A model generated the notes under the pieces. That model made no database searches. It had not been told where the DNA came from and worked only from the letters and a program-made list of their open reading frames with translations. Below are positions 1 through 7,255 of a stretch of 64,000 bases of DNA, piece after piece (position 1 is the stretch's first letter; each line of letters begins with the position of its first letter). This stretch comes from an uncultured Muribaculaceae bacterium (GTDB taxonomy: Bacteria > Bacteroidota > Bacteroidia > Bacteroidales > Muribaculaceae), in assembly GCA_905233915.1 (NCBI GenBank), contig CAJOFM010000001.1:271492-335491 (forward strand). Direction: 5' to 3'. Both the position numbers and the translations under genes were made by a program.

Positions 1-1900
1 GGGCAGAGGGAATCCACTGACCGGGAGTCACAACGAGAGCGCCGTTCTCAGCGTCAGCCTCGGTGAAAATGAGTGCTGAGTTGGCGGGATAGGTGCCCCA
101 TGACTCATTGAACTCCTTGCGCCAGTTGTGCTGCCACTCGTAACCTGCCATGATGTCGAAGTGGTGCAGGTCATTGAAGTCCTTGTAGTACTGTGCATAG
201 GTACTCAACTGCAGGTTCTCCTTGCTCTGGGTGTAGTAGCTAGTGCTGCCCCAGTAGTTGGAGGTGTTGGAGATATTGGCGCTGATGTTGTGGCCATTAC
301 CGCCGGTGAAGTCACCACCCAGGGTGAGGTGCAGTCTCAAGTCCTCAAAGCCGTGGACCTTATAGTCGATGTCGGCACTACCGATGAACGAGTGGGTCTT
401 ACCACTGTTGTCATGGTTGTCGAGCATAGCCACGGGGTTGTAAGGAGCATTGGTGTTCTTGGTGTAGGGCCAAGCGCCATCCGAGCCATTCACTTGGAGC
501 CACTCAAAGTAGCCACCCACGCCATTATACATGGCGCCGTCGCCATAAATGGGCTGGGTCGGGTCCATGCGCACTGCGTTGCCCACAGCACCGGTATCGG
601 CCCAACGCGACTTGGTCCAAGCCAACTTACCATTCAGGTTGAAGGTCAGGTGGTCGTCAAACAGCGAGGGGTTCAGGTTCAGGGCCACGGTGTAGCGCTT
701 GAAGTCTGAGGTCTTGAGGATACCTTCCTGGTCGGTGTAGCCTGCCGATACACGATAGGGCAAGAACTGACCAAGCGAACCGGCCACGGTCAGGTTGTGG
801 TCGTGGCTGAAGGCGGTGCGGTAGATCTCGTTCTGCCAGTCGGTGTTGGCATCACCCAGCAGCGGGTCAACGATGCCCGAGTTGCCTTCACCTTCTACCC
901 AAGACCATCCAGTGGGCAGGGCAATGTCATCAACGCCATAGCGAGTGAGCTTGCCGTTGTTGACGGTGTTGATCATGTCGACGCGCTGCTCGTTGCCATC
1001 GGCATCCTTAGCATTGCGCCATGCATAGCCCATGACATTGCCGGCACGCGTGTTGCCCTCAAAAATCTTGGCGACAAACTCGCGGTACTCGTCACCGCTC
1101 ATCACGTCGATGGTCTTTTTCTTCATGCTCCAGGTCACACTACCGTTGTAGGAAACGGCGGGACGCTGGCCGCGACGGCCCTTCTTGGTGGTGATGATGA
1201 TGACACCGTTAGAACCACGGCTACCGTAGATGGCGGTTGCCGATGCGTCCTTCAGCACGTTGAAGCTCTCGATGTCCTGGGGGTTAACCAGTGACAAGGG
1301 GTTGGACAGACCGCTCACGCCGTTGTTATCCATGGCGATACCATCGATAACAACGAGGGGGTTGTTGCTGGCGTTCAGTGACGAACCACCACGGATGCGG
1401 ATGGTTGCGCCGCCACCAGGCTCACCACTGTTGCTGGTCACGCTCACACCGGCAACCTTACCGCCGAGCATGTCCTGGGCGCTGACAACGACACCCTTGT
1501 TCTTGGCATCGGGCTTAAGAGCCGTTACCGAACCGGTCAAGTCGTTTTTCTTTACAACACCATAACCGATGACCACCAGATTTTCAAGCATCTGGGTGCT
1601 CTCGGTCAGGGTTACTACCATGTCGCTGGCTGCGGTGACCTCATGGTCCTCGTAGCCGATAGACGTGATCAGGAGCTTGGCGCCCTGGGGCACACCGTCG
1701 AGGGTGAAGAGACCGTCAAAGTCGGTCACCGTTCCCTGCTGGGTGCCAACGACACGAACACTCGCGCCGATGACAGGCTCGCCGGTAGCATCCTTAACAA
1801 TGCCGTTCACAGTAATCTGTGCATAGGCTCCCAGTGACAGGAACAGTCCCATCACTAAGGCAAGAATCCTAAACGGAATTCTGATGTTTACCTGCTTCAT
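1..1900 (-). CDS. SusC/RagA-family TonB-linked outer membrane transporter, 5' part (3' end outside window)
   Basis: Reading the minus strand from the ATG at 1900 gives an open frame of 633 codons to the window edge. It starts with a signal peptide (MKQVNIRIPFRILALVMGLF...AYAQ). A carboxypeptidase-like regulatory domain follows (about residues 30-100, VNGIVKDATGEPVIGASV and TDFDGLF), then the SusC junction VVIGYGVVKKNDLTGSV. The plug domain has the family signatures IRIRGGSS, PLVVIDGI and KDASATAIYGSRGSNGVIIITTKKG, and the barrel begins after that. SusC proteins pair with a SusD lipoprotein to import glycans or peptides across the outer membrane using TonB energy. The partner susD should lie just beyond the left edge. 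The divergent LacI regulator is the likely local controller. The substrate cannot be told from this fragment. Confidence 0.97.
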   Translation of the reverse strand, partial: MKQVNIRIPFRILALVMGLFLSLGAYAQITVNGIVKDATGEPVIGASVRVVGTQQGTVTDFDGLFTLDGVPQGAKLLITSIGYEDHEVTAASDMVVTLTESTQMLENLVVIGYGVVKKNDLTGSVTALKPDAKNKGVVVSAQDMLGGKVAGVSVTSNSGEPGGGATIRIRGGSSLNASNNPLVVIDGIAMDNNGVSGLSNPLSLVNPQDIESFNVLKDASATAIYGSRGSNGVIIITTKKGRRGQRPAVSYNGSVTWSMKKKTIDVMSGDEYREFVAKIFEGNTRAGNVMGYAWRNAKDADGNEQRVDMINTVNNGKLTRYGVDDIALPTGWSWVEGEGNSGIVDPLLGDANTDWQNEIYRTAFSHDHNLTVAGSLGQFLPYRVSAGYTDQEGILKTSDFKRYTVALNLNPSLFDDHLTFNLNGKLAWTKSRWADTGAVGNAVRMDPTQPIYGDGAMYNGVGGYFEWLQVNGSDGAWPYTKNTNAPYNPVAMLDNHDNSGKTHSFIGSADIDYKVHGFEDLRLHLTLGGDFTGGNGHNISANISNTSNYWGSTSYYTQSKENLQLSTYAQYYKDFNDLHHFDIMAGYEWQHNWRKEFNESWGTYPANSALIFTEADAENGALVVTPGQWIPSA

Positions 1901-1989
1901 TTTTTAATTTTTAAAGTTAATATTATGTTGGTAATCAAATATTTAAACTTCAATCTATATGGTTTTTCCATGTACTGTGCCCAATCACT

Positions 1990-2006
1990 GCCATTTGCCA
2001 AATGGC
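1990..2006. repeat. Inverted repeat in the susC leader
   Basis: Arms GCCATTT and AAATGGC are separated by GCC. The repeat lies about 90 bp upstream of the susC start and downstream of its likely -7 box, so it would be transcribed as a hairpin in the leader or act as a DNA operator. Its function is not known. Confidence 0.5.
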
Positions 2007-2030
2007 CGCTTTTAGGCAAATAAAACATGG

Positions 2031-2038
2031 CAAAAATA
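2031..2038 (-). promoter_or_regulatory. Candidate -7 box for susC
   Basis: On the minus strand this reads TATTTTTG, matching the Bacteroidetes -7 consensus TAnnTTTG. I see no good -33 TTTG at the expected spacing. It would give a leader of about 125 nt that includes the inverted repeat at 1990-2006. Confidence 0.45.
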
Positions 2039-2094
2039 GACATTTCCCTTTTAATTTTCTTTTTTTATAATGTTAAATTTTTCACTAAATAAGT

Positions 2095-2133
2095 GCAATC
2101 GTTTGCGCAATCCATTTTTTCGTTGTAATTTCG
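2095..2133 (+). promoter_or_regulatory. LacI-type operator overlapping the promoter of the LacI gene
   Basis: Positions 2095-2106 read GCAATCGTTTGC, a near-perfect palindrome with the central CG typical of LacI/PurR operators (one mismatched pair). TTTG at 2102-2105 lies 20 bp before TAATTTCG (2126-2133), which is close to TAnnTTTG, so the -33 element sits inside the operator. The regulator therefore probably represses itself. The same site is about 60 bp upstream of the susC -7 box. Confidence 0.6.
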
Positions 2134-2196
2134 CCACAGCATGCTAGTTACGATTACCAGCAAGATTTACCAATTCAAGTAAACAGTTTCGTCAAT

Positions 2197-3228
2197 ATGG
2201 ATGACAAACAACACCTGACAATGAAGGATATAGCCCGCGAGTTGGGCGTATCGGTTGCCACTGTTTCCAGAGCGCTGAGCGACAGCCCCAGTATTTCCCG
2301 TGAGCGCCGCCAAGCGATTCAGCAATATGCGCGGGAGCACAACTACTTCCCTAATGTGATTGCCGAGCAGCTGCGGCACAGCCGCCGCAACTCGTCACGC
2401 GCCATCGGTGTCATCGTGCCCGAACTGGTGCATTACTACTTCTCGTCGATCCTCGACGGCATCGAGAGCGAGGCCGCGTCCCGGGGCTACCACCTGATAT
2501 TGGCCAAGAGCAACGAGAGCTACGAGCGCGAGGTGCAGATCTGTGAGGCGATGCTTAAGAACAAGGTGTGCGGCATCATCGTGTCCCAAGCCAAGGACAC
2601 CGAGCAATATGACCATTTCCTGCATCTTGAGGCCGCTGGAGTGCCTCTCGTGTTCTATGACCGCATCTGTCCTGCCATGAATGCGAGCCGAGTGGTGGTG
2701 GATGACTACTTGGGCACCATGAATGCGGTGTCCTACCTCATCGAGACGGGTTGCCGTCGCATCGCTTTCTTCGGCACGTCGATGAACATCACCATCGGCA
2801 AGAACCGCTTCAACGGCTACCGCGATACCCTGTACAAACACGGATTGACGCTTGACAAATCGCTGGTGCGCATCTGCGACAACCGCGCCGACGCCGAACG
2901 CATCACGCCGGCGATGATGCACATGGAGGACCGTCCCGACGCCTTCTTCGCCGTCAACGACGAGACCGCAATCGGTATCCTGTCGGTAGTAAAGCGCATG
3001 GGCTTCAACGTGCCCAACGAGGTGAGCATCTGCGGCTTCACCAATGGTTTCCGCGCCACCGTGTGCGACCCGATGCTGACGACCGTTGAGCAGCGCGGCA
3101 CCCAAGTGGGCAAAGAGGCCGCCGACATCCTCATCGGCCTCGTGGAAGGCACCCTCCCTGCCGACCACGCCGAGAAACGCATCGTCAAGACCCGCCTTGT
3201 CGTCCGCGGCACCACCCGCCACCTCTAG
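2197..3228 (+). CDS. LacI-family transcriptional regulator
   Basis: The 343-residue length is normal for LacI/GalR repressors. The N-terminal helix-turn-helix and hinge are clear at residues 9-60 (MKDIARELGVSVATVSRALS, then YFPNVIAEQLR). A periplasmic-binding-protein-like effector domain follows (AIGVIVPELVHYYFSSILDGIE, VDDYLGTMNAVSYLIETGCRRIAFFG, DAFFAVNDETAIGIL). The gene is divergent from the SusC transporter gene, so it probably controls that locus in response to a sugar or a breakdown product. A LacI-type palindrome overlaps its own promoter. The effector is not identifiable from sequence. Confidence 0.95.
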   Translation: MDDKQHLTMKDIARELGVSVATVSRALSDSPSISRERRQAIQQYAREHNYFPNVIAEQLRHSRRNSSRAIGVIVPELVHYYFSSILDGIESEAASRGYHLILAKSNESYEREVQICEAMLKNKVCGIIVSQAKDTEQYDHFLHLEAAGVPLVFYDRICPAMNASRVVVDDYLGTMNAVSYLIETGCRRIAFFGTSMNITIGKNRFNGYRDTLYKHGLTLDKSLVRICDNRADAERITPAMMHMEDRPDAFFAVNDETAIGILSVVKRMGFNVPNEVSICGFTNGFRATVCDPMLTTVEQRGTQVGKEAADILIGLVEGTLPADHAEKRIVKTRLVVRGTTRHL

Positions 3229-3241
3229 TTTTTTAAAATTA

Positions 3242-3801
3242 AAAGACAAGAAAGACAAGAAAAACAAACATCAATCTTAAAGACAAATATGACTGACATA
3301 ACTGCACTGAAAGAACACGTGTATGACATTATTGGTGCTCTATATGAAGTTCATAAAGAGTTAGGGGCCGGTCTGAATGAGTATTGCTACCAAGAGGCAC
3401 TTCAGATCCAGCTTGAGGAGCAGGAAATTCCTTTTTGCAGGGAGTTAACTTTCCATCCTACATATCATGGGAAAAAGATGGACGCAACCTATAGGATTGA
3501 TTTTTTGTGCAAGGGAGATGTCATTATTGAATGTAAATCTGTTGACGAATTGAACAGTAACATGAGGGCTCAGCTTTTTAATTATATGCGACTATTAAAG
3601 CACCCTTGTGGTATCCTTGTTAATTTTGCACCGAAGAATATTATCATTGAGCGCTATTTCTATGATAATGAGCACCATGACATCATAGCAGTTGATGGTC
3701 ATCTCATACATCGTTATCGGCATTGATCACAAAAGATTATAGAAATGTTTTAGCTTTGTCAAACCGATTTAGTTATTGTTCTTTTTGTCTTTCTTGTCTT
3801 T
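3242..3801. repeat. 17-bp inverted repeats bracketing the GxxExxY gene
   Basis: AAAGACAAGAAAGACAA at 3242-3258 is repeated exactly in inverted orientation at 3785-3801 (TTGTCTTTCTTGTCTTT). The two copies lie 14 bp after the LacI stop codon and 35 bp before the phosphatase start. They enclose only the AT-rich GxxExxY gene, so the whole unit looks like a cassette. The repeats are purine-biased and low in complexity, so chance or slippage must be considered. Confidence 0.7.
3289..3726 (+). CDS. GxxExxY family protein (PDDEXK-like)
   Basis: The 145-residue protein has the signature that names the family, GAGLNEYCYQEAL (G-x-x-E-x-x-Y, about residues 26-38). A nuclease-like core follows (IDFLCKGDVIIECKSV, about residues 66-81, an E-x-K pair after an aspartate) and then QLFNYMRLL. 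The family is assigned to the PDDEXK clan (PF13366), but no activity has been established. Base composition is clearly more AT-rich than both neighbours, and the gene sits between 17-bp inverted repeats, which suggests horizontal arrival. A role in DNA or RNA metabolism is only inferred. Confidence 0.9.
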   Translation: MTDITALKEHVYDIIGALYEVHKELGAGLNEYCYQEALQIQLEEQEIPFCRELTFHPTYHGKKMDATYRIDFLCKGDVIIECKSVDELNSNMRAQLFNYMRLLKHPCGILVNFAPKNIIIERYFYDNEHHDIIAVDGHLIHRYRH

Positions 3802-3835
3802 AAAAACAATATGAATAAACCGAAAAGTATAAGTT

Positions 3836-5314
3836 ATGATAAACCGATTATTTGATAAAATTAAGATTGTCGTTTTAACTGCGTTATTCGTTACAACAGT
3901 CAGTGCTGCGGGGCAGGTGGAGAGGCCTAAACTGGTGGTGGGCCTTGTGGTGGACCAGATGAGGTGGGACTACCTCTATAACTACCAGTGGGGCGAGGGT
4001 GGTTTCAAGACCTTGCTGCAGGACGGCTACCTGTGCAACAACACCATCATCGACTATGTGCCCACGGTCACCGCCGCTGGGCATGCCTCCATCTACACGG
4101 GTACGACACCCGCCATTCACGGCATTGCCGGCAACAACTTCATGATTCATGGCAAGAACGTGACCAGCGTGCAAGACGACAGCGAGCGCGGCGTGGGCGG
4201 CAACGAGAAGACCCGCGGCAAGTCCCCGCGCAACCTCATTACCACGACCATCGCCGACCAGCTGCAGCTGGCCACCAACTTCAAGAGCCGCACCGTGGGC
4301 ATCGCCCTCAAGGACCGCGCCGCGATCCTGCCCTCGGGTCACCACCCTGTGGGAGCATACTGGTTTGACAAGGGCAGCGCATCGTTTGTCACCAGCACCT
4401 ACTACATGGACAAACTGCCCAACTGGGTTGCCGACTTCAACAAGAAGCACCACGATGAACTGTCCACCGACCTCAACAACCTGCCGATGGGAGCCATCAT
4501 GACGTTTGCCCTTGCCGAGCAGGCCCTTATCAACGAGAACCTGGGTCGTGGCGAAGCGACCGACATGCTCACCATCAGCGTTTCCAACACCGACATGTGC
4601 TCCCACTACTACGGCACCCACTCGCCCAAGGTGGACTCCATCTATTGGCAACTGGACCGTGAAATCGCCCATTTCATCCAGGTGCTGGACGAGCGCATCG
4701 GCCGCGGCAACTACCTGTTGTTCCTGAGCGCCGACCATGGTGGCACCCACAGCTACCCCCGCATGACCTCCCACGGCCTGCCCAGTGGATGCTGGCACAA
4801 TCCCGACGCCCTGGTTGCCGCCAACGAGGTGCTGAAGGAGCGTTTCGGTGTGGATAAGTTGCTCAAGGAAGAGATGGAATACACATTCTACCTCAACCAT
4901 GATGCCATCCTGAGTGCCAGGCTGAACTATGACGAGGTGATGCGAGCCGCCTGCATGGCGCTGGAGGAGCCCGAGGAAATCCAGTGGGCCATCGATGTCG
5001 CCAACATCGACTCCTACCCCATTCCCACCATCCTTAAGGAACGCATCAAACTAGGCTACTTCCCGAACCGCAGCGGCGAGATTTACGTCGTGCCGCGCAC
5101 GGGTGTCTATGCCGGCAAGACCGAGTGGGCAGGTTCCAACCACGGCAGCTGGAGCCAGAGCGACTCCCATATTCCCCTGATTTTCATGGGATGGCACATT
5201 ACTCCCGGCGAGACCAGCCGCTTGACCCACATGACCGATATCGCCGCCACGGTGTGCGCCATGCTCCACATCCAAGCGCCCAACGGCTGCATCGGCACAC
5301 CTGTCTTCCCATAA
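3836..5314 (+). CDS. PafA-like alkaline phosphatase/phosphodiesterase superfamily protein
   Basis: The 492-residue protein has an N-terminal signal peptide (hydrophobic residues 11-25). The alkaline phosphatase superfamily active site is visible. The metal aspartate is in LVVDQMRWDYL (D40), and the nucleophile region VPTVTAAGHASIYTGTTP fits threonine 79. A second metal motif, SADHGG, has D300-H301. A threonine nucleophile and the IHGIAGNNF motif match the PafA/NPP-like branch common in Bacteroidetes, where the enzyme releases phosphate from monoesters in the periplasm. The protein is slightly shorter than typical PafA (about 540). The true substrate is uncertain. Confidence 0.88.
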   Translation: MINRLFDKIKIVVLTALFVTTVSAAGQVERPKLVVGLVVDQMRWDYLYNYQWGEGGFKTLLQDGYLCNNTIIDYVPTVTAAGHASIYTGTTPAIHGIAGNNFMIHGKNVTSVQDDSERGVGGNEKTRGKSPRNLITTTIADQLQLATNFKSRTVGIALKDRAAILPSGHHPVGAYWFDKGSASFVTSTYYMDKLPNWVADFNKKHHDELSTDLNNLPMGAIMTFALAEQALINENLGRGEATDMLTISVSNTDMCSHYYGTHSPKVDSIYWQLDREIAHFIQVLDERIGRGNYLLFLSADHGGTHSYPRMTSHGLPSGCWHNPDALVAANEVLKERFGVDKLLKEEMEYTFYLNHDAILSARLNYDEVMRAACMALEEPEEIQWAIDVANIDSYPIPTILKERIKLGYFPNRSGEIYVVPRTGVYAGKTEWAGSNHGSWSQSDSHIPLIFMGWHITPGETSRLTHMTDIAATVCAMLHIQAPNGCIGTPVFP

Positions 5315-5330
5315 AAAATATTTTTATGGG
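5308..5330 (+). terminator. Palindrome overlapping the phosphatase stop codon
   Basis: Arms CCCATAAAAA and TTTTTATGGG have a 3-nt centre and include the TAA stop. The U-rich 3' arm could terminate transcription. The symmetry allows it to work in both directions, although no gene reads in from the other side. Confidence 0.45.
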
Positions 5331-5338
5331 AGCGATGC

Positions 5339-5369
5339 TTGCAGATTCCAATCTCTTGCATTAACTTTG
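5339..5369 (+). promoter_or_regulatory. Promoter of the dockerin-like/lipoprotein pair
   Basis: TTG at 5339-5341 lies 20 bp before TAACTTTG (5362-5369), matching the Bacteroidetes -33/-7 layout. Transcription would start about 30 bp before the ATG at 5408. Confidence 0.6.
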
Positions 5370-5407
5370 CGACAAGAAATCAAACAAACAATTAAACGGT
5401 TAAGACT

Positions 5408-5767
5408 ATGAAGAAAATTTTTACTGTATTGCTTTTTGTTGCAGCTATGGCCTTCAGCGCCAGTGCCGAAGAAGGTCTCGTTCAACACTGCATCGATGTT
5501 GCGCTGGGTAAAGAAGCGCCTTCCACCCAGTTCAATGCCGTCAATCTTGACGTCAATAATGACGGCGTGATCAATGTGGCCGACGTGACCATGCTGATCA
5601 AGATGCAACAGGAGGAAGCAGGCGTTCAGGCCAAGGCTCCCGCAAGAAAGATTGACGTGGACAAGCTGATTATCGAGTCCCTCGAGACCGAGACGGGCGA
5701 GCCCAACATCAGCGACGTGAACCAGGCGATTGATCATAACATCAATATAGAGAAGAACAAGAAATGA
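5408..5767 (+). CDS. Small secreted protein with a single dockerin-like calcium repeat
   Basis: The 119-residue protein has a signal peptide (MKKIFTVLLFVAAMAFSASA). One EF-hand-like dockerin repeat lies at about residues 47-62 (DVNNDGVINVADVTMLI), followed by a polar tail with a weak second copy (ISDVNQAID). Dockerin repeats normally end large secreted enzymes; here the repeat makes up most of the protein. It has its own promoter and overlaps the next gene by four bases (ATGA), so the two are translationally coupled. It may be a calcium-binding or adaptor protein, but no function can be assigned. Confidence 0.75.
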   Translation: MKKIFTVLLFVAAMAFSASAEEGLVQHCIDVALGKEAPSTQFNAVNLDVNNDGVINVADVTMLIKMQQEEAGVQAKAPARKIDVDKLIIESLETETGEPNISDVNQAIDHNINIEKNKK

Positions 5768-6204
5768 AAGTGAAACATCTATTGAACCCGTGGCGGCTGA
5801 TGCTGCTATCGTTGTTCTTCATCGGCGCGGCAGTGGCTTTCACGTCGTGCGGTGATGATGAGCCCACTAACGAGGTCATCGACTATTACGTGAACGTTGA
5901 GGAAGAGTTCCTGGTGGATGGTTCAACCCTGCACACCGACCGCTACTATAATCCTGTCAAGAGGATGCAAGATGCCATCCGCAAAGCCTATCCCACGCCC
6001 AATGCCGTGGGTGATGACGATGCTGTCATTGCCGCCTGCGACAAGGAGCATGGTGAATACGTCAGCCTGTATGACGGCGGGTCAGAACACATGACCTGCC
6101 TGATGCATGTCGTGAGGGTTTTGAAGAAAGGCGGGATAGTCAAGCAGAGCGAAACGCTGATGACCTACGTTTACGACATCAACTCTACCGAGATTGTGGA
6201 ATAA
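5764..6204 (+). CDS. Uncharacterised lipoprotein
   Basis: The 146-residue protein begins with a hydrophobic signal ending in a lipobox (AVAFTSC, cysteine about residue 29), followed by GDDEP. The acidic residues after the lipidated cysteine are typical of surface-exposed Bacteroidetes lipoproteins. The start overlaps the stop of the dockerin-like gene, so the two products are probably made together and may interact at the cell surface. I recognise no domain in the mature part. Confidence 0.7.
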   Translation: MKVKHLLNPWRLMLLSLFFIGAAVAFTSCGDDEPTNEVIDYYVNVEEEFLVDGSTLHTDRYYNPVKRMQDAIRKAYPTPNAVGDDDAVIAACDKEHGEYVSLYDGGSEHMTCLMHVVRVLKKGGIVKQSETLMTYVYDINSTEIVE

Positions 6205-6226
6205 CGCTTTTCGACCACACAAGACA

Positions 6227-7255
6227 TCAAGGGTGCGGTGCCTGATTGGGCAACCGCGCCCTTAGTTTTTCCACTAATCGGGGAAGGGCGTAGTCGCCAA
6301 TATCGTCCTCCTTAATCCACTGGTAATCATTGGACAAGACGGGACGAACAGTAGGTTCGGCAAGGTAAAAATCGGCCAGCAGGACCCGATGGGTGAGCAC
6401 ATGCTTCACGCCACTGGCTAACAGTGTGAGCGGGCAACCCAAATCGGGTAACGGCGCATTCTCGACAAACAAGGGTTCCCACAGTCCCTGCCAGATGTCG
6501 CCGGCGGGCCGTCGGCGCAGGGCCACATGCCCCTCGTGACGGATATAAATATAGGAAAAACGGCGTTCAAGCACTTTCAGTTTCTTTTCCTTGACGGGCA
6601 ACTGGTCGATGCGACCAGTGCGCAGGGCGTCGCAGGTCTCGGCCACGGGACAATCCCCGCAACGCGGCGAACGCGGGGTGCACCAGATGGCCCCGAAGTC
6701 CATCATAGCCTGATTGAACGTTCCTGGCTCATCCACAGGAAGCAGTTCCTGGGCCAGCGCCTCGAACGTGTGTTTTCCCCTGGTTGTGTTGATGGGCACA
6801 TCGATGCCATAGTGGCGCGCGAGCACCCGATAGACATTGCCGTCAACGGCGGCGGCTGGCAGGTTAAACGCCATCGAACCGACGGCGGCGGCGGTATAGT
6901 CCCCCACCCCCTTGAGCGCCCGCAACCCCTCGATGTCGCGCGGGAAACCGCCTCGCTCAACAATCTGTCGGGCAGCGGTGTGCATGTTGCGGGCACGACT
7001 GTAATAGCCTAATCCCTGCCACATGCGCAGCACCTCATCCTCGGTGGCTGCGGCGAGTGACTCGACCGTCGGGAAGCGCTCCATGAAGCGCAGCCAGTAA
7101 TCCCGGCCCTGGTCGATGCGCGTTTGCTGCAGGATGATCTCGCTCACCCAGATGCCATACGGATCTCCGATGCCACGCCATGGCAGTTCGCGCCCGTAGT
7201 GCGCAAACCACCTTAATAATGCCGCTGTAAATGCCGATCGTTCCACAGCCGTCAC
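6227..7255 (-). CDS. mutY: A/G-specific adenine glycosylase MutY
   Basis: MutY removes adenine mispaired with 8-oxoguanine in base excision repair. The 342-residue protein has the HhH-GPD core. The catalytic glutamate is E39 in VSEIILQQTRIDQG, the helix-hairpin-helix is LKGVGDYTAAAVGSMAF (114-130), and the catalytic aspartate is D138 in AAAVDGNVYRVLAR. The four cluster cysteines C192-x6-C199-x2-C202-x5-C208 are intact. The C-terminal NUDIX-like 8-oxoG recognition domain follows (VALRRRPAGDIWQGLWEPL). The ATG overlaps the stop of the upstream leucine-rich-repeat gene by four bases, so the two are co-transcribed and probably coupled. Confidence 0.96.
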   Translation of the reverse strand: MTAVERSAFTAALLRWFAHYGRELPWRGIGDPYGIWVSEIILQQTRIDQGRDYWLRFMERFPTVESLAAATEDEVLRMWQGLGYYSRARNMHTAARQIVERGGFPRDIEGLRALKGVGDYTAAAVGSMAFNLPAAAVDGNVYRVLARHYGIDVPINTTRGKHTFEALAQELLPVDEPGTFNQAMMDFGAIWCTPRSPRCGDCPVAETCDALRTGRIDQLPVKEKKLKVLERRFSYIYIRHEGHVALRRRPAGDIWQGLWEPLFVENAPLPDLGCPLTLLASGVKHVLTHRVLLADFYLAEPTVRPVLSNDYQWIKEDDIGDYALPRLVEKLRARLPNQAPHP

